43,765 nt of DNA from Jiangella aurantiaca. Lineage in GTDB: Bacteria > Actinomycetota > Actinomycetes > Jiangellales > Jiangellaceae. Every line of letters begins with the position of its first letter. Within the stretch, counting starts at the first letter, position 1. The notes under the pieces were generated by a model. That model saw only the letters and a program-made list of their open reading frames with translations. It ran no database searches and was not told where the DNA came from. Location of the stretch: contig NZ_SMLB01000053.1 in NCBI RefSeq assembly GCF_004349105.1, positions 1 through 43,765 on the forward strand, read 5' to 3'. This document shows, in pieces, positions 16,407-24,503 of the stretch. Made by a program: the position numbers and the translations under genes.

Positions 16407-18369
16407 CCTGTTCGTCCGCCTGCTCGTGCTGTTCCTCGGCGTGGCGGTCATCTCCATCGCCGCCACCGCCTGGATCACCACCCAGAGCACCAGCCAGCGG
16501 CTGCGCGGCGAGTTCGAGAGCACCCTCGAGGCCGACTCCGACGTCTACGGGGTGCTGATCGCCTACGCGCAGGGCCACGACTCGTGGGACGGCGTCGGCC
16601 CGGTGGTCGAGGACCTGGCGGCGGCGACGGGGAGCCGGGTCGCGCTGACCGACCCCAGCGGCGAGGTGCTGGCCGACTCCGCCGCGTCCGGGGGCGGCGA
16701 TGCTCCGCCGCTGCCGTCCACGCCCACCGCGGAGATCGACCCCATGGCGCCGCTGGGGGTCATGGCCGGCGGAGTGGCGGTGAGCTCGGCCGGGTTGGTG
16801 GCCGTCGAGGGCTCGGCCGGCGGCCGGGCGGACGACGCGCCGTCGCCGTCGAGCACCGCGCCACCGGAGCCCACCCGGGCGCCCTCGTCGGGCGAGAACG
16901 GCACCATCCAGGGCGAGGCGGAGGTGAGGTTCGTCACCGCGTCCGGCATTCCGCCGGCGCTGTCGCTGAACTGGCGGCTGACGGAGGAGGAGGCCGCGGA
17001 CCGCGAGCGCCTGGTCGCGGAGGCCAACGCGTGCCTGGAGCGGCTGGGCGCCGACAGGTGGATCGTCGGCCCTGACGGGACCGTACTGCAGGCCTCGTCC
17101 GACCCGGTCAGCACCGTGAAGCCGGCCGAGACTATCGACAGCCCGGTGCACGAGTGCGTGCCGGAGGACCTGTCGACGCCCAGCGCGGCCGCCCAGGCAC
17201 TGAACCGCGAGCAGGCGCGGTTGACCGAGGAGTGCCTCACCGCCGCCGGCGTCGCCGCCACACGCGTGACTTCGCCCGAGGGTCTGGCCGAGTTCGCCGT
17301 CGACCCCGGGGACCTGGCCGCGTCCGAAGCCCTTGCCGAATGCTCCGTCCGGGCGAACGAGCAGGCGATGGAGCCGTACCTGGCCGACCCGGCGCTGCTG
17401 TACATCGGTTCGACCGACCGGTTCGACCCGTTCTCCGGCGACGGCTGGGTGCGGACCGTCCTCACCGCCCTCGGCGTGCTCGCCGCCGCCACCGGTGTCA
17501 CCGTCCTCGCCGGCCGGCGGCTCTCGCACCCGATCCGCACCCTCACCGCGGCCGCCCAGCAGCTGGCCTCGGGCGGCCGGGGCACCCGGGTCGAGGTGAC
17601 CGGCCACGACGAGGTGGCCCGGCTGGGGCACGCGTTCAACGCGATGGCGTCGTCCATCGAGGAGAACGATCGGCAGCGGAAGGCGATGGTCAGCGACATC
17701 GCGCACGAGCTGCGCACACCGCTGGCCAACGTCCGCGGCTACCTCGAGGCGGCCGAGGACGGCGTCGTGCCCATGGACGCGCAGCTGGTGTCGTCGCTGT
17801 TGGAGGAGTCGACGCTGCTGCAGCGGCTCATCGACGACCTGCAGGACCTCGCCCTCGCCGACGCGGGCATGCTCCGCGTGCACCGCGAGGACGCCGACGT
17901 CGCCGAGCTGGCCCGCCAGGTGGTCGCAGCGCACCAGCCGTCCGCCTCGGCGTCGTCGGTCGAGCTCGTGGTCGCCGCGCCGTCGGACGTTGTCGCCGAC
18001 GTCGACCCGGTGCGGCTGCGGCAGGCGCTGGGCAACCTGGTGGCGAACGCCGTCCAGTACTCCGGCACCGGCAGCACCGTGCTGGTGCGGGTGGCGCGCG
18101 ACGCGGTGTCCGACGAGGTGGTGCTCGCCGTCCGAGACGACGGTCCCGGCATCGCGCCCGAGCACCTGGAGCACCTGTTCGACCGCTTCTACCGCACCGA
18201 TACCTCCCGTACCCGGGCCACCGGCGGCAGCGGCCTCGGCCTGGCCATCACCAAGCACCTGGTCGAGGCGCACGACGGGACGGTGACGGTGTCCAGCATG
18301 GTCGGCGCGGGCTCGACGTTCACCATCCGGCTCCCGCTGCGCGCTCCCGTCGCCGCAGGGGCGAGCTGA
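16396..18369 (+). CDS. Sensor histidine kinase with large extracytoplasmic domain
   Basis: 657 residues. A first membrane helix (about 8-28) and a second (about 352-372) bracket a sensor domain of more than 300 residues, rich in Ala and Pro at 95-170. HAMP follows, then HisKA with phospho-His437 ([16 protein letters not shown]), then HATPase with N ([12 protein letters not shown]), G1 (DDGPGI), F (LFDRFYR) and G2 (GGSGLGLAI) boxes. All catalytic boxes are intact. The sensor domain has four cysteines in CLERLG, HECVPE, CLTAAG and AECSVR contexts, resembling those of the lipoprotein encoded divergently. The signal is unknown; an envelope or antibiotic stress is a reasonable guess. Confidence 0.92.
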   Translation: MRRSLFVRLLVLFLGVAVISIAATAWITTQSTSQRLRGEFESTLEADSDVYGVLIAYAQGHDSWDGVGPVVEDLAAATGSRVALTDPSGEVLADSAASGGGDAPPLPSTPTAEIDPMAPLGVMAGGVAVSSAGLVAVEGSAGGRADDAPSPSSTAPPEPTRAPSSGENGTIQGEAEVRFVTASGIPPALSLNWRLTEEEAADRERLVAEANACLERLGADRWIVGPDGTVLQASSDPVSTVKPAETIDSPVHECVPEDLSTPSAAAQALNREQARLTEECLTAAGVAATRVTSPEGLAEFAVDPGDLAASEALAECSVRANEQAMEPYLADPALLYIGSTDRFDPFSGDGWVRTVLTALGVLAAATGVTVLAGRRLSHPIRTLTAAAQQLASGGRGTRVEVTGHDEVARLGHAFNAMASSIEENDRQRKAMVSDIAHELRTPLANVRGYLEAAEDGVVPMDAQLVSSLLEESTLLQRLIDDLQDLALADAGMLRVHREDADVAELARQVVAAHQPSASASSVELVVAAPSDVVADVDPVRLRQALGNLVANAVQYSGTGSTVLVRVARDAVSDEVVLAVRDDGPGIAPEHLEHLFDRFYRTDTSRTRATGGSGLGLAITKHLVEAHDGTVTVSSMVGAGSTFTIRLPLRAPVAAGAS

Positions 18370-18431
18370 TGTGTGCGATCGCGGGCGGAACCGGTATGCT
18401 CGGCGTCGTGCCGCCTCCACGGGCGGCATCT

Positions 18432-18502
18432 GCGGGTGTAGTTCAATGGTAGAACTCCAGCTTCCCAAGCTGACAACGCGGGTTCGATTCCCGTCACCCG
18501 CT
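18432..18502 (+). tRNA. tRNA-Gly(CCC)
   Basis: A 71-nt cloverleaf: acceptor GCGGGTG pairs with CACCCGC, D arm GTTC...GAAC, anticodon loop TTCCCAA with anticodon CCC, T arm GCGGG-TTCGATT-CCCGT. The top pair of the anticodon stem (C-A) is mismatched and one T-stem pair is G-U. CCA is not encoded. The gene lies 62 nt after the kinase gene; a short hairpin (GCCGCC 18410-18415, GGCGGC 18422-18427) precedes it. Glycine tRNA genes are common integration sites, and an integrase remnant follows. Confidence 0.93.
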
Positions 18503-18585
18503 CTGGTCATTCCGGCCCAGGTCAACGGCAATGTCGTTGGACTGGGCCGTCGTCGTTGGGGGGTCGCTTCCACGGCGCGTGCCCG

Positions 18586-18774
18586 CTACGTGCCCGATGG
18601 GGCGCCGGCAAGTGGCAGGTCGTCATCGTCGCGCCGGTCGGTCTTGGCCTTGTGCTCGTGGGCGAGCGCGTCAACGGCATGCGCGATGGCGCGATCACGA
18701 TCCTTGGTCGCGTGCTGGTAGATCAGCGCGGCCCGCGGGCTGGCGTGGCCGAGCCGTTCCATCAGCCCGGAGTG
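18586..18774 (-). pseudogene. C-terminal remnant of a tyrosine recombinase/integrase
   Basis: The minus strand encodes LMERLGHASPRAALIYQHAT, then KDRDRAIAHAVDAL and a charged tail to the stop at 18586. This is the end of phage/ICE-type tyrosine integrases: the second catalytic His (LGH) and the nucleophile Tyr in IYQHAT are both recognisable. Upstream of about 18774 the frame has no integrase sequence, so roughly the first 80% of the gene, including the core Arg, is missing. The gene points back to the tRNA-Gly, the usual arrangement for an element integrated there. Confidence 0.75.
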
Positions 18775-18884
18775 AACCACACCACGCCGAAGACCGCCGC
18801 CGGCCGGCGCACCGTCGTCACGGCGTCGGCCGCGCCCGCGGGCCTGGCCGACCCGGCCAGGGACACCCGGCCGCCGCCACCGAG

Positions 18885-18944
18885 TTGATCATGGAGAAGG
18901 GTCGGGTTTCCCGCGACTGCAGAGCCGACCTTCTCCATGATCAA
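18885..18944. repeat. Near-perfect 20-bp inverted repeat with 19-nt loop
   Basis: The left arm (18885-18905) begins TTGATCATGGAGAAGG and ends in TCGG; the right arm (18925-18944) is its reverse complement apart from one extra G in the left arm. The long arms, GATC core and position in a decayed patch suggest a mobile palindromic repeat rather than a terminator; no U-tract follows. I have an impression of similar GATCATGGAG palindromes between genes in other actinobacteria, but cannot verify it. Confidence 0.8.
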
Positions 18945-19070
18945 GCCGTACCCGGTCGTCGTCGCCGTGCGCGCCAGCCCCGTACGACGCCACGCTGACG
19001 GCGCACACGACCCATCCGACATCGGACCGGTTGTCCACACCTGGTCGTCAACGTCAACGACAACCCATCG

Positions 19071-19226
19071 TCACCGACAACGGCGGCCAACAGGCAGGCA
19101 ATCCGGGCAGCGGGCGTCGCTGGGGCCGTCGCCGTCGTGGAACACGAACCAGGCCCCGGCCGTGCCGTCATCGACAGCGGTGGCGCGGCACGAGTCGCAA
19201 CGCAGGACACGAACGCGGGTTGCCAT
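19071..19226 (-). CDS. 51-aa protein with two CXXC motifs (possible zinc ribbon)
   Basis: Starts at ATG 19226 and ends at TGA 19073-19071. It begins MATRVRVLRCDSCRATAVDD and continues through AWFVFHDGD to DARCPDCLP, ending VGRRCR. The spaced CDSC and CPDC pairs look like a small zinc ribbon. AGGTGAGC precedes the start, and the ATG overlaps the TGA that ends the neighbouring kinase-remnant frame (TGATG). I do not recognise a named family. The composition is protein-like in a patch otherwise full of broken genes, but a gene this short needs homologues to be certain. Confidence 0.5.
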   Translation of the reverse strand: MATRVRVLRCDSCRATAVDDGTAGAWFVFHDGDGPSDARCPDCLPVGRRCR

Positions 19227-19228
19227 CA

Positions 19229-19513
19229 CCGCTCACCTGGCCGCGTGGTCAGCGCAGCTGCCGACGCAGGCGAACAACTGCGACCCCGTACATGACCGGC
19301 CGACTGGCACCGCGCGCAGCGCGTCGTCGTGCACCGCGTGGCGACGCCTTGCTTCGTATCGGCGCGTGCGACGTCGGCCGGCACGTCACACCAGACCTCG
19401 ACGACCGCTTCCGCGCCGCAGCGTTCCAAACCACCCCGGATGTGATGCAGGTCTCGCCGCTTGAACCACCACGACTCGATAACGACCGTGCCGGGAAGCG
19501 TGGCCACGAGGCG
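19229..19513 (-). pseudogene. Frameshifted remnant of an AAA-type small kinase
   Basis: The minus-strand frame reads LPGTVVIESWWFKRRDLHHI then CGAEAVVEVWCDVPADVARA, resembling the C-terminal half of predicted P-loop kinases (zeta-toxin/AAA_33-like). At about 19360 the matching sequence jumps frame: after ADVARA the next frame reads RYEARRRHAVHDDALRAVP, the expected continuation, so one base is missing. The P-loop half is absent; at about 19513 the sequence abuts the hydrolase remnant on the other strand. It is therefore truncated and frameshifted. Confidence 0.6.
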
Positions 19514-19699
19514 GACACGCCTACCAGGTACCTGCTCCTCCGTCACGACCGGATGTTCCCTGCCGCATGGGCCCGACGCCACGCCCGCCAACGGATCGGC
19601 ATCGACCCGGACGAGATGGACGGCGGCCATTACGCCGCGCTCAGCCGCGCGCACGAGCTGGCCGACCGACTCACTGCGTACGCGGTGGGGGCGCGATGA
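19511..19699 (+). pseudogene. C-terminal remnant of an alpha/beta hydrolase
   Basis: The plus strand encodes PTRYLLLRHDRMFPAAWARR, then IGIDPDEMDGGHYAALSRAH and ELADRLTAYA to a stop at 19699. This is the end of alpha/beta hydrolases of the 'RDDRFFP...PDEMPGGH' type: the acid residue strand, then the catalytic His in GGH. Nothing upstream on this strand looks like the rest of the domain, and the homology stops where the opposite-strand kinase remnant begins. Probably the product of a deletion that fused two broken genes tail to tail. Confidence 0.6.
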
Positions 19700-19705
19700 C
19701 CCGCC

Positions 19706-19999
19706 TCAGACGCCCACGAACAGGTTGATCGTCACCACATCGCCGACCTGCAGGTTCTCGCCGCGGCGGACGACGTCCTTGATGGGGACGATGTAGCCGC
19801 CGTCCTTCGGATAGAGCGAGGTGGTCCACTCGGTGCCGTCGATGCGGGCCTTGACCGGGATCATCCCCCAGCCGTAGGTCACCAGCGCGGCCGCCTCGGC
19901 GAGCTCGGTGCTCTCGTCGGCCGGCACGGTGACGAAGTGGAACGGCGACGGGCCGCGCCAGTGCCAGATCTCGCCAGTGAACTCCAGCTCCACGGTCAC
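19706..19999 (-). CDS. DUF1905 protein
   Basis: 97 residues with the DUF1905 pattern: FTGEIWHWRGPSPFHFVTVP, then TYGWGMIPVKARIDGTEWTT and LYPKDGGYIVPIKDVVRR. It forms a single small beta-rich domain, function unknown; the domain also occurs fused to YdeI/OmpD-associated proteins. GTG 19999 is the first start; a second GTG at 19993 lies 8 nt after a TAGGCT hexamer and is equally possible. It follows the GH16-like gene by only a few bases on the same strand and may be its operon partner. Confidence 0.82.
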   Translation of the reverse strand: MTVELEFTGEIWHWRGPSPFHFVTVPADESTELAEAAALVTYGWGMIPVKARIDGTEWTTSLYPKDGGYIVPIKDVVRRGENLQVGDVVTINLFVGV

Positions 20000-20004
20000 C
20001 GAGC

Positions 20005-20754
20005 CTAGACCTGCTGCAGTGGCTGGCCGCTCACATGCGACACGACGAGCTCCGGGACGTCGTCGTCCGAGCCGCCGCGGGCGGGGAAGTCGAACACGCC
20101 GAGCATCAGCTGCATCGGGTAGTCGGGCGCCTGGTGCACGACGCGCACGACCCGGCCGTCGACGTTGAAGGTGACGCGGCCGGGCCGCCAGTCGACGCCG
20201 TAGAGGTGGAAGTCGGAGATGTCGAGGTCAAGCCACGGCGTCTCGAAGACCTCGCGCAGCGCCGGGTCGCGGAACGCGTGCACCCCCATGCCGACGTCGT
20301 GGGGTGCGGATCCGAAGACCTCCATGACGCAGATCTCGCCGGACCGCTCCGGCCGGTCCTCGATGCCGGACAGCCAGAACGCCACCATCGACCGCTCGGT
20401 CACGACGCCGCGCATTCGCGCCTCGAACCGTCCGTAGGTCGGCGTGTACCCCCAGAACGGCGGCTGCTCCTCGCGCACGGTGAGCCCGGGCACGAACGGC
20501 TGCTGGCCGACCGTGCTGCCGACCGGACCCGAGAACGCGCCGGTCTGCAGCGCCGACACCCGCAGCGGCTCCTCGTGCCGGTCGGCGCACCACAGGCCCT
20601 GCGACGGCGGGATGAACAGCCGCAGCTCGCCGTCGCTCACCGAGTAGGTCGCGGCCGACTCGGCCCGTGAGCTCCAGTGCGAGAGATAGAAGGGACACCA
20701 GACGCTCGTGTCGAGGTCGTCGCCGTCGAACCGTTCCTCCATGCGCACGGCCAT
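20005..20754 (-). CDS. GH16-like glycoside hydrolase with altered catalytic motif
   Basis: 249 residues with no signal peptide. It has the concanavalin-like jelly roll of family 16: FDGDDLDTSVWCPFYLSHWS at the start, then YGRFEARMRG and FHLYGVDWRPGRVTFNVDGR. The GH16 active-site motif E-[ILV]-D-x-x-E appears here as EICVME: both glutamates are kept (nucleophile and acid/base) but the central Asp is Cys. Whether this group still hydrolyses glucans is unclear. ATG 20754 is chosen over ATG 20742; a TACGAT hexamer lies 5 nt upstream. Confidence 0.75.
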   Translation of the reverse strand: MAVRMEERFDGDDLDTSVWCPFYLSHWSSRAESAATYSVSDGELRLFIPPSQGLWCADRHEEPLRVSALQTGAFSGPVGSTVGQQPFVPGLTVREEQPPFWGYTPTYGRFEARMRGVVTERSMVAFWLSGIEDRPERSGEICVMEVFGSAPHDVGMGVHAFRDPALREVFETPWLDLDISDFHLYGVDWRPGRVTFNVDGRVVRVVHQAPDYPMQLMLGVFDFPARGGSDDDVPELVVSHVSGQPLQQV

Positions 20755-20791
20755 GCCCGATCGTAGCCCGCCACGACGACGCCGAAGCGCC

Positions 20792-21205
20792 CTACGCGGC
20801 GGCGTCCGGCCCGAACGCCACGGCACGGTGGAAGACGTTCGCCGCCACGATCTGCTCCGGGTCGTCGGTCCCGCCCAGGTCGCACAGCTCCAGCGCGATC
20901 CCGAACGCGTCGACGCACGACCGCACCATCTCGGCGCCTCCGGACGGCTCGACCCGCCGGCCGAACCGGACCGCGGCCTCGGCGTCGGCGTGCGGCGCCG
21001 CCAGCGCCCCGGCGGCGACCACCGAGCCCGACGGCAGCACCGTCACCGACGTCAGGTGACCCACCACAGGGCCGGCGCCGATCCGCTCCCGCGGTCCCAT
21101 CCCGAGCTTCCACCCGACCCGGTGGGCGCCGGCGTCCAACGCCGCCCGGCGCGCCGCGAGCTGTCGCCGTAGGGCCGCGGTCAGGGCAGGCTCCACCACA
21201 GTCAT
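20792..21205 (-). CDS. Short 2-keto-4-pentenoate hydratase-like protein (probably truncated)
   Basis: 137 residues from ATG 21205. The sequence matches the N-terminal half of the MhpD/fumarylacetoacetate-hydrolase fold: AHRVGWKLGM, VVGHLTSVTVLPSGSVVAAG, then FGIALELCDLGGTDDPEQIV and AANVFHRAVAFGP. Full-length hydratases are nearly twice as long; here the frame stops straight after the AANVFHRAV strand, so the C-terminal strands are missing. I see no continuation in other frames before the GH16-like gene. It may be a decayed gene or a small stand-alone form; activity is doubtful. It is divergent from the AfsR-type regulator. Confidence 0.6.
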   Translation of the reverse strand: MTVVEPALTAALRRQLAARRAALDAGAHRVGWKLGMGPRERIGAGPVVGHLTSVTVLPSGSVVAAGALAAPHADAEAAVRFGRRVEPSGGAEMVRSCVDAFGIALELCDLGGTDDPEQIVAANVFHRAVAFGPDAAA

Positions 21206-21260
21206 GGCGGTCCTGTTCCCTCGCGCCGCAGGCGTAGATCCCGCGGCTATGTTGGGCCGC

Positions 21261-24200
21261 ATGCGCTTCGGAGTGCTCGGCCCGCTGGCCGTCTGGACCG
21301 ACGACGGCGCCGAGGTCACGGTTCCGGGGACGAAGGTGCGCGCGCTGCTGGCCGACCTGCTCGTGCATCAGGGCCGCGCAGCCTCCGTCGACCGGCTGGT
21401 CGAGGACGTCTGGGGCGACGACGCGCCGGCCAACCCCGGCGCCGCGCTGCAGGTGCGAGTCTCGCAGCTGCGAAAGGCCCTCGACGACGGCGAGCCGGGC
21501 GCCCGCGACCTCGTCGTCTCCCGAGCACCCGGCTACGCGCTGGAGACCGACGCCGTCGACGTCGCCCGCTTCGCCGACCTCGTCGCTCGCGCCCAGGCGA
21601 CGGACGACCCGCAGCGGCGCAAGGACGTCCTGACGGAGGCGCTCGGCCTGTGGCGCGGCCCGGCCCTGGCCGACTTCGCCGACCACGAGTTCGTCCGCAC
21701 CGTGGCCGCCGGCTGGGAGGAGCGGCGGCTGGCCTCGTTCGAGCTGCTGGCCGAGGCGCGGCTGGAGCTGGGCGAGCACACCGTCCTGGCCGCCGAGCTG
21801 GCCGCGCCGGTCGGCGACCACCCGTTCCGCGAGCGGCTGCGCGCCGTCCACCTGCGCGCGCTCTACCGGGCCGGGCGGCAGCGCGAGGCGCTCGACGCCT
21901 ACGAGGAGTTCCGCCGCGGCCTCGCCGACGAGCTGGGCCTGGACCCCGGTCCCGAGCTCGCCGCCCTGCACCAGGCCATCCTCGAGCAGGACCCGGACCT
22001 CGCCCCGGCACCGGCGCGGCCGCGGCGGCCGCGCACCAACCTGGCGCAGCCGCCACCGCTGATCGGCCGCGACGACGCGCTCGCCGAGCTGCGCGAGCTG
22101 CTGGGGAAGGAGCGGCTGGTCACCCTCACCGGCCCCGGCGGCGTCGGCAAGACGCGGCTGGCGACGGCGACGGCGCACCCGCTCGTGGACGACTACGACG
22201 ACGGCGGCTGGTTGGTCGAACTGGCTGCGCTGGAGCGACCCAACCCCCGTCGCGCCGTCGACGACATCGCCGAGCTGACCATGGCCGCGCTCGGCATCCG
22301 CGACGCCGCCGAGCCGGGCGAGCGGCCGGCCACGCCGTCGGACCGGCTGGCCGAAGCGCTGCGCGACCGGCGGCTGCTGCTCGTCCTGGACAACTGCGAG
22401 CACCTCGTCGAGCACGCCGCCGCCCTGACCGGACGGCTGCTGCACGCCGCGCCCGGCGTGACCGTGCTGGCCACCAGCCGCGAGCCGCTCGGGCTGAGCG
22501 ACGAGGTGCTCTGGGAGGTTTCGCCGCTCGAGCTACCCGACGACGACGGCGACCGGCTCGCCGAGTCCGCCGCCGTGCGGTTGTTCGTCGCCCGGGCGGT
22601 GGCGTCGGCCCGCGAGTTCACGCTGGACGCGTCCACCGGCCCGGCCGTGGCCCAGTTGTGCCGGCGGCTGGACGGCATCCCGCTCGCGCTGGAGCTGGCC
22701 GCCACGCGGGTCCGCACGCTGGGCGTCCACACGCTGCTGGACCGCCTCGACGACCGGTTCCGCGCGCTCGGCAGCGGGCCGCGTGACCGGCCGGCCCGGC
22801 AGCGCACGCTCGCCGCCACGATCGACTGGAGCTGGAACCTGCTGGAGCCGGACGAGCAGGCCGCGCTTCGGCGGCTCGCCGTGCACGCCGACGGGTGCAC
22901 GCTGGCGGCCGCGGAGGCGGTCTGCGCCGACGACGGCGACCTCGACGTGCTCGACCTGCTGGCCCGGCTGGTCGACCGGTCACTCGTCGTGGTCGACGAG
23001 CGGGCCGGCGCGCCGCGCTACCGGCTGCTGGAGTCCGTGGCGGCGTACGGCGTCAACCGGCTGCACGAGACCGGCGAGCACGCACGGACCCGGATCCGGC
23101 ACGCCCACTACTACGCCGGTCTGGCCGCGCGGGCGGATGCCGAGCTGCGCGGCCCCCAGCAGGGCGAATGGCTGCACACGCTGGACGCGGAGTCGGCCAA
23201 CCTGCGCGCGGCCCTGGACACCGCCGAGCGGCTGGGCGACGCGGAGCTGGCGCTGCGGCTCACCGGCTGCCTGACGTGGTACTGGCTGCTGCGCGGCCGG
23301 TTCACGGAGGGCCGCCGGGCGCTCGAGGCGGCGCTGGCCATCGAGGGTGACGCGCCGGCCACCCTGCGCGGTCACGCGCTCACCTGGCACACCGGCATCG
23401 CGATCCTGCAAGGCGACCAGCACGACTGGGCGGCCCGGTGCGCCACCGCACTGCGCCCGTTCGAGCGCGCCGACGATTCCACCCTCCGGGCTCGCGCGCA
23501 GTGGTTCCTCTGCTGGGCGACGTTCGACCTCGGCGACCTCGCCTCGAGCGAGCGGCTCCTCGACCTCGCCACGACGGGGTTCGCGGCCGCCGGCGACCGC
23601 TGGGGCGAGGCCGCCGCCCTGGTCATGCGGGCCCGGGTCGCCCACGTCCACGGCGATTCGGCGACGCTGGAGCGGGCGGCGGCGCAGGCTCTGGCGATCT
23701 TCCGCGACCTCGGCGACGGCTGGGGCATCCTGCAGGCGACGGACTGGCTGATCGGGTTGGCCGACCTCACCGGCGAGTACGACGACGCGGTCCGGCGGTG
23801 CCGCGACGCCCTGCCGCTGGCCGAAGAGCTCGGTCTGTGGCCGGACGTCGCCGGGGTGCTGTCGTGGCTGGCCTGGATCGGCGTGCAGACCGGCGACTAC
23901 ACCGCCGCCCGCGAGCACGGTGAACGGGCGGTGCGGCTCGCCGCCGAGCATGGCCAGCAGTCGGCACAGGTGTTCGCCGCCCTGGGGCTGGCGTTCGCCG
24001 CTCGCCGGGCCGGCGATCTGGACGCCGCCGAGGTGCAGCTGACCCGGCTGCTTCGGACGGCCGAGCAGCAGGCCACGGAGGCCGGCACCGCGTTCTACGT
24101 CGCGATGGTGCTCAACGAGCTCGGCTTCCTCGTCGCCGAGCGCGGTGACGCCGCGTCGGCGCTGGAGCTGCACCTGCGTGCCTACGACATCGGGAAGGAG

Positions 24201-24503
24201 CTCGCCGCCACCCGCGATCTGACGTTCACGCTCGAGGCGTCGGCCGGTGCGCTGGCGCTGGCCGGCGCGGCGCGCGACGCCGCCGTCGTGCAAGGCGCCG
24301 CCAGGGCCGCCCGGGACGCCGACGGACTGCCCCTCGCGCCGGCCGAGCAGCGCGAGGCCGACCGGATCGCGACGCTGATCCGATCGGTGCAGGACGAGGC
24401 CGCGTTCGAGGCGGCCTACGCGGAGGGCGCGCAGCTGACGACCGCGGCCGCCCGGGAACTGGCCGGGCGGCCGCGGTCCGGCGCCGATCACTTGGGGGCG
24501 TAG
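21261..24503 (+). CDS. AfsR/SARP-type regulator (wHTH-BTAD-NB-ARC-TPR)
   Basis: 1080 residues. Order: OmpR-like winged helix (about 1-95, MRFGVLGPLAVWTDDGAEVT), bacterial transcriptional activator domain (about 96-245), NB-ARC ATPase with Walker A GPGGVGKTR (about 291) and VLDNCEH, then a long helical TPR-like C-terminus. This is the layout of large signal-responsive activators such as AfsR, which act on antibiotic or nutrient genes. ATG 21261 is chosen because TATGTT ends 7 nt upstream, which would give a leaderless message. Its target is not evident; the neighbours are not a biosynthetic cluster. It overlaps the convergent reductase gene by 16 bp. Confidence 0.9.
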   Translation: MRFGVLGPLAVWTDDGAEVTVPGTKVRALLADLLVHQGRAASVDRLVEDVWGDDAPANPGAALQVRVSQLRKALDDGEPGARDLVVSRAPGYALETDAVDVARFADLVARAQATDDPQRRKDVLTEALGLWRGPALADFADHEFVRTVAAGWEERRLASFELLAEARLELGEHTVLAAELAAPVGDHPFRERLRAVHLRALYRAGRQREALDAYEEFRRGLADELGLDPGPELAALHQAILEQDPDLAPAPARPRRPRTNLAQPPPLIGRDDALAELRELLGKERLVTLTGPGGVGKTRLATATAHPLVDDYDDGGWLVELAALERPNPRRAVDDIAELTMAALGIRDAAEPGERPATPSDRLAEALRDRRLLLVLDNCEHLVEHAAALTGRLLHAAPGVTVLATSREPLGLSDEVLWEVSPLELPDDDGDRLAESAAVRLFVARAVASAREFTLDASTGPAVAQLCRRLDGIPLALELAATRVRTLGVHTLLDRLDDRFRALGSGPRDRPARQRTLAATIDWSWNLLEPDEQAALRRLAVHADGCTLAAAEAVCADDGDLDVLDLLARLVDRSLVVVDERAGAPRYRLLESVAAYGVNRLHETGEHARTRIRHAHYYAGLAARADAELRGPQQGEWLHTLDAESANLRAALDTAERLGDAELALRLTGCLTWYWLLRGRFTEGRRALEAALAIEGDAPATLRGHALTWHTGIAILQGDQHDWAARCATALRPFERADDSTLRARAQWFLCWATFDLGDLASSERLLDLATTGFAAAGDRWGEAAALVMRARVAHVHGDSATLERAAAQALAIFRDLGDGWGILQATDWLIGLADLTGEYDDAVRRCRDALPLAEELGLWPDVAGVLSWLAWIGVQTGDYTAAREHGERAVRLAAEHGQQSAQVFAALGLAFAARRAGDLDAAEVQLTRLLRTAEQQATEAGTAFYVAMVLNELGFLVAERGDAASALELHLRAYDIGKELAATRDLTFTLEASAGALALAGAARDAAVVQGAARAARDADGLPLAPAEQREADRIATLIRSVQDEAAFEAAYAEGAQLTTAAARELAGRPRSGADHLGA

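Larger units (their letters stand above)
18503..19705. other. Decayed patch downstream of tRNA-Gly
   Basis: About 1.2 kb with no intact gene of normal size. It holds an integrase C-terminal remnant (minus), a 60-bp inverted repeat, a 51-aa double-CXXC frame, a frameshifted kinase remnant (minus) and an alpha/beta-hydrolase tail (plus). In 18503-18585 and 18775-19070 I see nothing besides the inverted repeat. No second copy of the tRNA 3' end is visible in the window, so an att repeat is not shown. The mix suggests remains of an integrated element plus later deletions. Confidence 0.6.

Noticed and set aside
18762-19040. Minus-strand 92-codon frame across the large inverted repeat
   Set aside because: Runs through the palindrome and has no recognisable domain; composition is that of non-coding sequence.
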